From assembly GCF_963583255.1 (NCBI RefSeq), contig NC_084814.1, positions 26,218,598 through 26,282,597 on the forward strand: DNA of 64,000 bases, read 5' to 3'. Both the position numbers and the translations under genes were made by a program. This DNA comes from Pyrus communis. Taxonomy: Eukaryota; Streptophyta; Magnoliopsida; Rosales; Rosaceae. The notes under the pieces were generated by a model. It did no database searches. It was not told the DNA's origin and worked only from the letters and a program-made list of their open reading frames with translations. Of this stretch, positions 1 through 10,961 are shown piece after piece; position 1 is the first letter of the stretch; each line of letters opens with the position of its first letter.

Positions 1-471
1 ATCGGAAATTGTACAATCTGCAACTAAGCGGCAGTAACCATATTGAGAAATCTGAAGAAATCTTTCACTGGAGCTTTTGTTCGAGTAGTTGGTAGGCAGA
101 AGAGAAGAAACTAATTTTCTGAGTAATTGGTATGTATTTTGATCCCAGTTTATCACAGAGAATTGCAAATTAGGAGAGCCACACCGAAAGCTTCACGGAA
201 TCGCGTCAAACATGATGCGCCTAGACCACAAACTTAAATCAAAGTTTAATTTCTTGGAGGACATACATATGATTATGACTCACACTATGAGCAATTTTCA
301 AACCAATCAATCCATACTTCTCCAGGATGTTTGTACTTTAACTAATTAATTCACCAATTTTAGTACTGTTTTGTACTTTTGGCAAGTGGCTATAAATCTA
401 ATGGTTAATCAACTTTTGGGAGTGTTGAGCGATTCAGAGATTAATGAGGTGGCTCAATTGTTCTCCGACTT
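1..471. other. Unassigned AT-rich DNA left of the first element
   Basis: I see no gene or complete repeat here. Short open frames exist but have no recognisable motif. The stretch ends in the 5-bp sequence CGTTG (472-476) that is the left target-site duplication of the next element. Confidence 0.5.
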
Positions 472-476
472 CGTTG

Positions 477-988
477 TGTTGGATAGTGGCCAAATTAGAC
501 TAGGAAACAAAACAAAATTGATGAGGGAACATCATGATGAGGATTATGTTTCCTTGTTTTGTGGCTTGTTTTGTGGCTTAATTTGCTCCTTGTTTTGTGG
601 CTTTTTCAAAGCCATAATTATTTGGCTAGGATGAAGAAAAGCATAAAAAGAGATGGTGAGAGCATTTGGCTAAACAAGGGGGCACGGGTGAGAAAAAAAT
701 CTAGAGAGCTAGAGTGAAAAATCTCTTGTGAAAGAACTCTTGGGTTAGAGTGAGGCTCTTGGGAAAAATCTGTGAGAGGGTGTACAAGGGATATGGGATT
801 GGGTTATGTCGATTTAACTCATGTGTAACTTGTACTGTTTTTCTCATAGTGAAGAGCAATATCTCTCCGAGGACGTAGGCAGGTTTTTGCCGAACCTCGT
901 AAATTTCTCGGTGTCTTTATTTCTTGTATTTTAAACTATTCAACTGTGGGTTTGTATGTTGGTGAAGATAATCAGCCAAGGCACAACA
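477..988 (+). repeat. 5' LTR of the gag-only element
   Basis: It is a 512-bp LTR with TG...CA ends. It differs from the 3' LTR at seven sites, all single-base substitutions and no indels. Confidence 0.95.
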
Positions 989-990
989 AT

Positions 991-1002
991 TGGTATCAGA
1001 GC
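991..1002 (+). other. Primer binding site (initiator tRNA-Met)
   Basis: TGGTATCAGAGC starts two bases after the 5' LTR. This is the usual plant Copia/Gypsy site complementary to the 3' end of initiator tRNA-Met. Confidence 0.9.
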
Positions 1003-1049
1003 TTTGTTGGAAGCTTTGGTTCATTGAAGGTTCAGATTTATTATTCACC

Positions 1050-1865
1050 ATGATGACTACAAACATGTCGTTTTCAGTTGAGAAGTTTAATGGGAAGGGC
1101 AGTTTTACTCTCTGGCAGATGAGAGTAAAGGATGTCTTGACTCAACAAGGCTTGGTTAGAGCTTTGAAGGGAAAAGATGGGAAGCCTAAAGAAATGACAG
1201 ATGACCAGTGGGAGGAGCTGGAGTTGCGTTGTGTTAGCACGATTCGACACTGCATAGCTGATAACATTATCAACAATGTTATGGATGAAGATTCTGTGCC
1301 TGCACTGTGGGAGAAGTTGGAAAAACTCTATATTGCTAAGAGTTTGACCAACAAGTTACATCTGAAGAGGAAGCTGTACAAGCTGCAGATGGATGAAGGC
1401 GGGAATCTCATGGACCACATGAATGTGTTCAATGGATACTTGGATCAATTGAGGAAAGTTGATGTTAAGGTTGAGGAAGAAGATAAAGCCTTCTTACTTC
1501 TTACCTCACTTCCAGATTCGTATGAGAATCTTGTGACAACCTTATTGCATGGAAAAGATACAGTAAGTTTGGAGCAGGTGCATGCTTCTTTGGTGTCTTA
1601 TGATACACAAAAGAGGAAGACCATTGTTGATGGTGGGCACGAGACTGCTTTAGCTGTTCAAGGTTGGAATCATGGAAGAAAATTGGGAGGAGGATTTGAG
1701 AGAGACAGCAGGTTCAAATCAAGCTCCAAAGGCAAGGGACCACAATGCTATGACTGCAAAGAATTCGGGCATAAAAAGATAAATTGTCCTTTGAGAAAAA
1801 GAAAGGATGATCTTGGTCCAGGTAGCAGCAATTTTGTGGCGGAAGACTTCGAGTATGCCCTCTAG
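1050..1865 (+). CDS. Copia-type Gag polyprotein of the gag-only element
   Basis: The protein has 271 aa from the ATG at 1050. This start is chosen because it begins the conserved Copia Gag N-terminus (motif SFSVEKFNGKGSFTLWQMR), and the in-frame sequence upstream overlaps the primer binding site. The body is a UBN2/gag-like helical region with WEKLEKLY, followed by LKRKLYKLQM. A basic, Ser/Gly-rich segment leads to one CCHC zinc knuckle (CYDCKEFGHKKINC, about residues 228-241), which binds RNA. Gag would form the virus-like particle in the cytoplasm and package element RNA. The frame has no stops or shifts over its length and ends in a natural stop with no pol downstream. The 388 bp from here to the 3' LTR show no recognisable coding remains. 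Confidence 0.88.
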   Translation: MMTTNMSFSVEKFNGKGSFTLWQMRVKDVLTQQGLVRALKGKDGKPKEMTDDQWEELELRCVSTIRHCIADNIINNVMDEDSVPALWEKLEKLYIAKSLTNKLHLKRKLYKLQMDEGGNLMDHMNVFNGYLDQLRKVDVKVEEEDKAFLLLTSLPDSYENLVTTLLHGKDTVSLEQVHASLVSYDTQKRKTIVDGGHETALAVQGWNHGRKLGGGFERDSRFKSSSKGKGPQCYDCKEFGHKKINCPLRKRKDDLGPGSSNFVAEDFEYAL

Positions 1866-2253
1866 GTACTCGAAGCAACACATCTCCTGGTGATGTATAG
1901 TCTCAAGTGTTGCAGGGGTTTTGCAGCAGGTGGAGCTATGGGATTCACAGGTGATGAGATGGTCCTAAAGAATGAGAAGTGTGAGGAATGTTTGTCTGGC
2001 TCGACGGGTGTTGCTGGAAATGGGTGCACTGACAAGTTTCCAAGTTGCAGACAATGAAGAGGAGGAAAACCTGCTGGAGGAGACGAGGATGTGTCGAGAT
2101 CCTGTATGAAGCTAAATGTTTTTTTTTGCTTGCTGCAGCTGCACATGCATTGGCAGTGACTGAATCGGAACAGGACCAACGAGGTTGATTCAGAGTGTGC
2201 ATGTTGGTACGTAAGGCCAATGGACTTTGGTACAATTTGGCCAAGGTGGAGAT

Positions 2254-2765
2254 TGTTGGATAGTGGCCAAATTAGGCTAGGAAACAAAACAAAATTGATG
2301 AGGGAACATCATGATGAGGATTATGTTTCCTTGTTTTGTGACTTATTTTGTGGCTTAATTTGCTCCTTGTTTTGTGGCTTTTTCAAAGCCATAATTATTT
2401 GGCTAGGATGAAGAAAAGCATAAAAAGAGATGGTGAGAGCATTTGGCTAAACAAGGGGGCACGGGTGAGAAAAAAATCTAGAGAGCTAGAGTGAAAAATC
2501 TCTTGTGAAAGAACTCTTGGGGTAGAGTGAGGCTCTTGGGAAAATTCTGTGAGAGGGTATACAAGGGATATGGGATTGGGTTATGTCGATTTAACTCATG
2601 TGTAACTTGTACTGTTTTTCTCATAGTGAAGAGCAATATCTCTCCGAGGACGTAGGCAGGTTTTTGCCGAACCTCGTAAATTTCTCGGTGTCTTTATTTC
2701 TTGTATTTTAAACTATTCAACTGTGGGTTTGTATATTGGTGAAGATAATCAGCCAAGGCACAACA
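2254..2765 (+). repeat. 3' LTR of the gag-only element
   Basis: It is a 512-bp LTR, identical in length to the 5' copy, preceded by the polypurine tract and followed by the target-site duplication CGTTG. Confidence 0.95.
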
Positions 2766-2770
2766 CGTTG

Positions 2771-3771
2771 ATGGTTGTCTCTCTCTTCTAATCAATTTGC
2801 CTGATTTTGCTTATCACAATGCCATGAAGGTACGCATTCACAAAGAAAAATATTAGAGAGATCATGTTGTTAGATTGTATTTTGTAAACCACATGGTATG
2901 ACGATTGATAGGTGAATACATTTTTTAGTGATTTAAACAAGGAATTCAACCATCAATTAATATTACTACATTATGTGATCTACTAAATATAATTCAAGTA
3001 GATAGTATTTGTAGCATCATCCCTTTTACAGATTTTAATGCATATTCAAACTTTAAGATATTTCATCATCCAACTGCTGAAATTGTGTAATTTCAAAACA
3101 CATAATTTGCTTAATTGTTTTTCATCACGATCATCAATTGTCACACTAAGAAATTTAACCTTTTCTTGTATCCACTCCATGGGTGAAATTATTAACCTTT
3201 TCATCACGATCAATTTCAAAACACCTAATTTGCTTAACATACTTTTATCATACAAACACTACTGTTGTGATCATCTTCTAAAGATCATTGCTGTGAAAAA
3301 AATATTTTCTAGAGATCGTTCAACCATATATTTGCATGAAAATACTACTTTTTATTAAAATTGTCAATTTGTTTGATACATAAGTATGACGAATGATTTT
3401 CTTTTGCATAGATGATCCTTATGATGATAAAAAAAAAAAAATGAACGATTCCGATTATTTTGCTATTTGTACATTGGAAGTACGTTATATATTACAAGTG
3501 GTGTGGACAATGGTGGATCCAGAATTTTAACGTCAGGTGGTCCCAATTTAAAAGCTCCCAAAAAATATCACAATAATAACATTGAAAAATTAAATGATAA
3601 ACTATCAACTTTTTCATTCATAATCTTTTTACAATCAACATTACAAGCTACAAAGACCGAATTGATCCACGATATCAAATTATGAATTTAACACATAACA
3701 AATTAACAACAACTATAATCTATTATGAGTTTAAAATTTTCATCTAATACCTCAATTTAACATCCTATAGG
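2771..3771. other. AT-rich intergenic DNA, probably old repeat fragments
   Basis: I find no gene. There is a 13-base A run near 3428-3440. A short passage with the motif aacacNTAATTTGCTTAA occurs twice (about 3100 and 3220), suggesting a small local duplication. 3510-3690 looks like a transposon scrap but I cannot name it. Confidence 0.4.
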
Positions 3772-4321
3772 GTTAATGACACACCCCGACCGAGATCGGA
3801 GCGTGCTGGCCGTCACACAAAGGTGACGTAGCCATGTGCACGTGCGGAAGCTAATAAGTAGTAATATAAAAGTACGAATAAATTAAAAACTAGCATACAA
3901 GTACTAAAATGAGTGCTAGTTAGTGCGATACAAATTCAGAGCAGGTCTAAAGCAGTCCAAATGAAACGACAACAATAGTACGCCCGAAGGCGACCCTACG
4001 ATGTGGAGTGTCTGTCAGAACGCCGAAAAGCTCACAAGGGAAACCACCGCAACGGCTAAGCAACTAGAACCTGGAGGGGCGCAAAACAAAAGCGTGAGTG
4101 GGCAAAAACAATTCTTTCTAAAACCATTTACAAAATACTTTCTAACCCCTCGCCGTAAAACCTGTATACTTCCCAGAAAATAAACATATATACGTATGTG
4201 TAAACATGCAAAACATGCTCAAGGGTATACCAATCATGCTCAAGATATGCCATGCCACAATCTCAAAGTGATATGCAAGTGCCCAGGTATAACCATAACA
4301 ATATCATGTAATCTGGCAGCC

Positions 4322-4536
4322 GGAGTCACCTAACGTGACCTGTACGGCTGCATCTAGAGCTCAAATCTCAATCTCGATATCTAAACCTGCCCACGAGTCG
4401 GAACCACCTAAAGTGGTCTATACGACAAGCCTGGGTGTAACATATATATACGCTCTAGTGCTACGATCACGTGAAGGCTGTGCGAATAATCGCGGGTCAC
4501 CTACGAGTCGGAACCACCTATTGTGGTCTGTACGAC
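4322..4536. repeat. Iterated imperfect palindromes in the LTR
   Basis: Three related units (4322-4347, 4395-4426, 4505-4536) each read GAGTCGGAACCACCT, a short spacer, then GTGGTC and TGTACGAC, or a variant. Each could fold into a small hairpin. The same three sit in the other LTR 7,185 bp to the right, and relatives occur in the solo LTR at 22032-26977. Confidence 0.75.
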
Positions 4537-5185
4537 AGGCCTATGCACCTAGCTTGGATCCAAGCTGAGCGTATGGTGCGGGAGGTGAACAACACGTGAA
4601 GGACTGTGCCCTACTCTGGGCGGGAGCACTAACACCGGGGGTGCAGGTTATGAGCTCTCTAAGCATCTCCAACCACTAATTAATGCAATCGTTAATTAAC
4701 GCTTACCTGGCACTTACCTATGCCTCCACAGCACCCACATATAAATATGTATATGCATGCCCCTACTAATAAATGTGATGACGCATAAACGATAATAATA
4801 ATATGCATGGCATAAGGCAAATAACCCTTTTTAAATCAATTTCTGGGAATATAAATGTATATAGGTATATACGGAAAACAAAAGCCCACTCACTGGTATG
4901 TAGAAGGGTCGTAGCCCCCCTGCCTCGGGTGTGCACGCTCGTCCTCTGGGTACGTGTCACCTAAATGCGAAACAACTATAAAAACGTTAACTTTAAAGCA
5001 CATAACCCGTTTCTCGTAATAACTTCTCATACATTGCTCAAAATGGACAAATGAATATACCCACGTGCTCTACACAACCTCAGGGTCACAACCATATTTT
5101 TAGAAAAATTTTTGGACCCCGCACGCGCCCCCACGCGCCAGCACAGGCACGGACCTACGCGCCCCCCACGCGCGGCCACGTGCCA

Positions 5186-5307
5186 GGCACACTGACGGTG
5201 TCAACAGACGCCGTCAGGAATATTCCGTTAAACTGACGGAATATTCCGTCAAATCTAACCGGATACCGTCACTGCCGTTAGGAATATTCCGTCAAACTTG
5301 ACGGAAT
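5186..5307. promoter_or_regulatory. Cluster of four GGAATATTCC palindromes (heat-shock-element-like) in the LTR
   Basis: Four copies of the 10-bp palindrome GGAATATTCC lie within about 120 bp, most flanked by CCGTC/GACGG so that they form larger inverted pairs. Each fits nGAAnnTTCn, a two-unit heat-shock-factor site, though no perfect three-unit element is present. The cluster is duplicated at 12371-12492 in the 5' LTR. A role in transcription is inference. Confidence 0.45.
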
Positions 5308-6063
5308 ATTCCCCTTTCTTCTCCGGCCTACCCTCGCCGGACTCCGGTCGCCGGAAACTGGGAAAAACTTTAAACTAACTATTCTCCTTCGTTTCTCAAC
5401 CGTTTTCTATGATTCTTGGACCAAAAGAAAGCCCTAAACTAGTAGAATCACGTTGGACCACTTTTAAAGGCTAAAGGTTACGAAATCTTACCTGTGCAAA
5501 CAACCAAAACCGGCCAACTTCGAGTAGGACGATCCCGACGTCCAATTTCGTCCAACGAAGCACTCCGAGGCTCCTTGGGACACCACCAAGCTACCTACGA
5601 GCTTAGAAATCCCAAAAACTCAACGTATAAATTTTGCATGAACAATACATAAATCGGGGCTTGTGAATTCGACGTGAAAACGTTGAGGTTCCTACCTGAA
5701 AATGGTATGGTTGTGCTCGCCTCGACCTCACGAGTTGAATGGTGTCCTTAGTTTCCTCGATCTGTCACGGTTTGAGGGGTATGTGTGTTGGTCCGTACGT
5801 TTTTAGGAAGAAGAAGAAGGATAGAGGACTCGGGAGAGAGAGAAGACAGAGGGAGAGAGAGAAGGATAGTGTGTGTGTGTGTGTGGAAGTGTGTGAGGTT
5901 CCAAACACATGCCACAACACAACAACCAAAACGTGACGAAAGCACACTAGGGGTAAAATTGTAATTTCATACGTACATTTCGGTATTTCCGGGACGGGAT
6001 GTCACAACCTTCCCACCTTAAAAGAATTTCGTCCCGAAATTCAAAACAACCAAATAACAACCC

Positions 6064-9000
6064 CTAGTGGTCAAAGAACAACCGGGGATACAAATCCCTC
6101 ATCCGATTCTCTGTCTCCCACGTAGCTTCTTCGGCTGAATGGTTCCTCCACAAAACCTTCACCAAATTCACTGTCTTGTTCCTCAAAACCTTCTCTTTCC
6201 AATCAATGATCGTCACCGGTTCCTCATCGTACGTCAAATCTGGGTTAATCTCAAGCGGTTGAGGAGGTATCACGTGAGATGGATCAGCAACATAGTGTCG
6301 GAGCATAGACACGTGAAAAACATTATGCACTCTAGCCAACTCCGGGGGCAACTCCAACCTGTAAGCTACCTCACCAACTCGTTCTGTGACCACGTATGGT
6401 CCGATGTACCTGGGACTCAACTTCCCTTTCTTTCCGAACCGCACAACACCTCTCCACGGTGAAAGCTTCAGAAATACCCAATCTCCGACCTCATATGTTC
6501 TGTCCGTAGCACGCCGATCCGCTAGACTCTTCTGCCTGTCCTGAGCTGCTTTCAGGTTAGACTTAATCACCTGAACATTCTGAGTAGTCTCCTCGACAAT
6601 CTCTGGACCCACTAAAACTCTTTCGCCAACCTCTGACCAACACAACGGTGTGCGACAAGCTCTGCCATACAAGGCCTCAAATGGCGCCATGCCAATGCTC
6701 GAATGAAAACTGTTGTTGTAGGCAAATTCCATCAAATCCAATCTTTGGTGCCAAGCGTCACCAAACTGCAACACCGAAGCTCGCAGCATATCCTCCAAGG
6801 TCTGAATAGTTCTCTCTAACTGTCCGTCTGTCTGTGGATGATACGCCGTGCTGTAAAGTAATCTCGTGCCCAAAGCTTCCTGGAAAGCTACCCAAAACTT
6901 CGACGTAAATCGTGGATCTCGATCCGAAACAATACTCACTGGGACACCGTGGTACTTCACAACTTTCGAAATGAACAACTCCGCTAAACGGCTCAGGGAA
7001 TACTTCTCCCTCACAGGAATAAAATGAGCCGACTTAGTGAGTCGATCGACGATCACCCAAGTGCCGTCAAAGCCATTATGTGTACGCGGGAGCTTGTACA
7101 CAAAATCCATGGTGATATTTTCCCATTTCCACTCTGGAACGGGAAGCGGCTGCAATAACCCAAACGGCTTCTTCCTTTCTGCTTTAACTTGCTGACAAAC
7201 AGCACACCTGCTCACATACTCGGCTATCTCCCTCTTCATACCCGGCCAATAGTAAAATGGTCGAATGGTATGATACATTTTAGTAGCTCCTGGGTGCATG
7301 GCATAAGCCGAGATATGTGCTTCATCGAGAATTTCTTTCTTCAACTCCACACTCTTAGGCACGAACATTCTACCTTCTAGCATCAACATGCCATCCGAAT
7401 CCCGAACTCTGAGGTCTCGCCTCCTTCCTTGCTCTCGAGCTTGAATAAGTTCTTGAGTCTCCTGATCAGTTACTTGGGCTTCAAGCACCCGATCAACAAG
7501 TATCGGCCTAACTTGGAAATTAGCAAGTAATGCCACATCTCGATCTTCGGCTTCTAGCCTTACCCCCGTAGTACGCAAGTCCACCAAAAGAGGAGCACGA
7601 CTAGCGTACAACGCATTAATACGGCCCTGTGACTTCCTGCTAAGTGCATCAGCCACTACGTTCGCACGACCAGGATGATAATCAATCGTGCAATCGTAAT
7701 CGCTGAGCAACTCCAACCACCTCCGCTGACGAAGATTGAGTTCCTTCTGAGTAAAGAGATACTGGAGACTCTTGTGATCCGTAAAGATCCTGCACTTTTC
7801 TCCGTAGAGATAGTGCCTCCACAACTTTAACGCAAAAATGATAGCAGCCAACTCCAAATCATGTGTAGGGTAATTCCTCTCATGAGGTTTCAACTGCCGC
7901 GAAGCATAAGCAATCACCCTACCATGCTGCATCAATACACATCCCAAACCATTCAAGGAAGCATCGCTATAAACCTCGAAATCACCGCTATCTTCTGGGA
8001 GTGCCAAAACAGGTGCATGAGTGAGACAATGCTTCAACCGTTGGAAACTCTGCTCACACCTATCATCCCACTCAAATTTAACATCCTTTCTCGTTAACCT
8101 CGTCAACGGCAAGGCAATCACCGAAAAATCCTTAACGAACCTCCGATAATACCCTGCCAAACCAAGGAAACTTCTCACTTCGGTGACGGTTCGCGGTTGC
8201 TCCCAACTCTCTACCGCTGCAACCTTCTGAGGGTCAACCAAAATACCCTGAGCAGAAACGACGTGCCCCAAGAACGCAACTTGGTCTAACCAGAACTGGC
8301 ACTTGCTAAACTTAGCATATAACTGGTGTTCCCTCAACCTTTTCAACACCAAAGTAAGATGTCGAACATGCTCCGCTTTCGACTTAGAATACACCAGAAT
8401 ATCGTCAATGAAGACAATGACGAATCTATCCAAGTAAGGCTGGAATACTCGGTTCATCAAATCCATAAAGGCGGCTGGTGCATTCGTCAACCCAAATGGC
8501 ATAACCAGAAACTCGTAATGACCGTAACGAGTCCTGAACGCCGTCTTAGGGACATCATCCCTACTGATCTTCAGCTGATAGTAACCAGACCTCAAGTCTA
8601 TCTTAGAGAACACGCAAGCACCTCTCAGCTGATCGAACAAATCATCGATACGAGGCAATGGATAACGGTTTTTAATCGTCACCCGATTGAGTTGCCTGTA
8701 GTCGATGCACAGTCTCAAAGTTCCATCCTTCTTCCTCACAAACAACACTGGAGCACCCCAAGGCGAAGTACTAGGCTGGATAAATCCCTTATCTACTAAC
8801 TCTTGCAGCTGAACTTTCAATTCCCTTAACTCCGCAGGAGCCATACGATAAGGAGTTAAAGAAATAGGATTGGTACCTGGAATCAACTCAATGGTGAACT
8901 CTACGTCTCGATCTGGGGGTAACCCAGGTAAATCCTCAGGAAATACATCAGGGAAGTGTCTGACCACTCTCACATCCTCTATTCTGCTAGTAACAACCTC

Positions 9001-10882
9001 ATCCAGCACCACATGAGCCAGATACCCCTGACAACCCTTAGTTAACAACTTTTTCGCTCGTAGCGCCGAAATAACGCCATATTTCACCCCACTCTGCTCA
9101 CCCACGAAGGTAACCACAGGTAGTCCAGGTCGGTGAAACGTAACCACTTTTCCATAACAGTCAATGTTGGCACGATAGAAGTGCAACCAATCCGTGCCCA
9201 GAATCACATCAAAGTCCACAATATCTAACGGGATAAGATCGGCTGACAAAGCAACACCCTCTACGATCACTGGACACCCCGGGTACACACAATCTACAAC
9301 GCAACTCTCTCCCCTAGGCATAACCAACTCTAAATCATATCCTAGGGGTGTGGGGCGAGGTTGCGTCGCTTGAGCAAATGTATGAGAAATTACGGAATGT
9401 GTAGCTCCACAATCAATTAAGACTCTAGCAAAACAACCAAGAATGTTCAACGTACCCATAATCAAGTCTGGGTTGTTCTGAGCGTCCTGCAGAGAAATAT
9501 TGTGAAGACGCCCTTGTCCCTGCTGACGCCCACCGCGGCCTCGGCTCGCCTGAACACCGCGTCCCTGAGCACCACGCCCCTGACTGGGCTGGCCTGACTG
9601 TCTCGAAGATCCTGCACTGCTAGTGGCAATCTCCCCCTGCTGATACTGTCCTCCCTGATACCACTGTGAACCACCCGCTGGGGCTGGAGGATACGGCATA
9701 TAGCCGCCTGAATACTGGGGATAACCACTCTGGGAATAGGGATCCTGAGGGTACTGATACTGCCCCGGAGCATAAGGGGCAGCATCACCCTGATAGTGGT
9801 AAGCACCACCTCGACCCGTCTGGCCGTAACTACTAGGACCCTGGATCTGCTGGAGTGGTGCAGGTGGGGGCATAAAGGTCTGCTGCGGTTTCTGCTGCTG
9901 CTGACCCTGGGGACAATTTGCCGCTCTATGTCCCACCTGTCCACATGTGAAACAACCGTTGCTACCACGTCTACACTCACCGAAATGTCGGTTGTTACAC
10001 CTGCGGCAAATAGGGGCTCTGCCTCGCCCACCATCGCCCTGCCTCTGGCCTCTAGCGCCACCAGAAAATCTACCTCCACGACCCTGCCCAGTGGCACTGA
10101 AGCCACCACTCGAAGAACTAGAACTAGCTCCACCTCTCTTGAAGCTCTGAGTCTGACGGGCCCCGAGCGATGCCTGACCTTTGCCTTTGTCATCTTTCTT
10201 CTGGTTGCCGTCCTTCTCTTCATCAGTATCGCTCGACATATTCTCGGAGTCCTCGATCCTCAGTAGTATCTCATAGAAGTCCCGATAAGTCTCGTTGTGG
10301 ACCGTAGACGCCATAGAACGCCACTTCTTCCTGGTGCCCAGACGGAAAAGACGGAGCATCTCCGCCGGATTACCAGCGACATCAGGGTGATAACGGGACA
10401 AGTCCGTAAACTTACGGTAGTACTCATTCGCTGACATCTTCCGCTGTTTCAGTTCGGAAAACTCCTGCTTCTTGCGGTCAATGTACTCAGGGGGTACATA
10501 TCTTCTCCTAAATAACCCCGTAAACACGTTCCAATCAATCCTCTGATCCGGAGTCAACCTACGAAGCTCCTGCTCCCACCAAGCTGCCGACTCCGTATCC
10601 AGAAACCAAGCGGTCGTCTCAACCCACCTCTCCATAGGCAAGTTCCCCTGATTATGTAGCACCCGGAAAGTCTTCTCTATATGTTCTAGCCAGCGCTCTG
10701 CGCTCTCGGGTCCCTCACTGCCCTTAAACTTATCCAACTTCAGATTGTACATCGTTTTGCAGAGGAGTCCTCTGGGGAGGGCGCATCACTGCCTGAAGGG
10801 CTGTAGCAAAAGCTTCCCCCAACTGAGTAATATCGGGGAACATAGGCTCAGAAGAGCGACGGGGTTCCCGACGAGGCGGCAT
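6064..10882 (-). CDS. Gag-pol polyprotein of the Tekay-like Gypsy element, one frameshift near the N-terminus
   Basis: The main frame (10752 to 6064) encodes 1,562 aa. It contains in order a retrotransposon Gag domain (about 10-130), a CCHC knuckle ([14 protein letters not shown]), an aspartic protease (IDCGATHS, about 445; the usual Ser of DSGA is Cys), reverse transcriptase (FIDDIL at about 782), RNase H (SDASLNG, about 930), integrase with HHCC finger (HPGATK, about 1150) and a DDE core (MDFVYK, SDRDPRF), and a C-terminal chromodomain-like end ([12 protein letters not shown] to WE). The natural start is probably the ATG at 10882 ([10 protein letters not shown]). That N-terminal piece is one base out of frame with the rest; the shift lies at or near a four-A run (10755-10758). 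It could be a real mutation or a sequencing slip. All catalytic motifs are intact. Confidence 0.93.
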
Positions 10883-10945
10883 AGTTCTGACAGAAGACAC
10901 CAAAATTATTAGAATACTCACAAGGACACAGGACTGCCAAACCTA

Positions 10946-10958
10946 GGCTCTGATACCA
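10946..10958 (-). other. Primer binding site (initiator tRNA-Met)
   Basis: The complement reads TGGTATCAGAGCC and starts three bases inside the 5' LTR end at 10962. It matches the 3' end of initiator tRNA-Met. Confidence 0.92.
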
Positions 10959-10961
10959 AAC

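Larger units (their letters stand above)
477..2765 (+). mobile_element. Intact gag-only LTR retrotransposon (TR-GAG-like, Copia-type gag)
   Basis: Two 512-bp direct LTRs (477-988 and 2254-2765) start TGTTGG and end CAACA. The element is flanked by a perfect 5-bp target-site duplication CGTTG (472-476 and 2766-2770). A primer binding site matching initiator tRNA-Met (TGGTATCAGAGC, 991-1002) follows the left LTR after 2 bp, and a purine-rich tract (AAGGTGGAGA, 2243-2252) precedes the right LTR. The only coding capacity is a Copia-type gag (1050-1865); there is no protease, integrase or reverse transcriptase. The LTRs differ at 7 of 512 positions by my count, so the insertion is fairly recent. 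It matches the described class of non-autonomous terminal-repeat elements with a GAG domain, which must use enzymes of an autonomous Copia relative. Confidence 0.93.
3777..6006 (-). repeat. 3' LTR of the Tekay-like Gypsy element
   Basis: On the element strand it runs TGTGACATCCC to GGGGTGTGTCA. It holds a GT microsatellite (about 5868-5884), GA-rich sequence, four copies of the palindrome GGAATATTCC (5186-5307), and three imperfect palindromes of the ACCACNNNNGTGGT kind (4322-4536). It differs from the other LTR at about seven sites. Confidence 0.95.

Noticed and set aside
371..634. Short open frame over the start of the first LTR, with a near copy at 2220-2411
   Set aside because: It overlaps the LTRs, and the repeat of the frame is just the LTR repeat. 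The peptide is low complexity with no motif.
1862..2287. Antisense open frames between gag and the 3' LTR
   Set aside because: They run antisense to the element, cross into the LTR and show no family motif.
5739..5947. Frames over the GA/GT-rich LTR part
   Set aside because: Simple-sequence repeats read in several frames on both strands; no gene.
9462..10223. 253-aa open frame within the Gypsy gag region
   Set aside because: It is a shadow of the Gly/Gln/Arg-rich gag frame read out of register; the peptide is only Arg/Val-rich with no domain.
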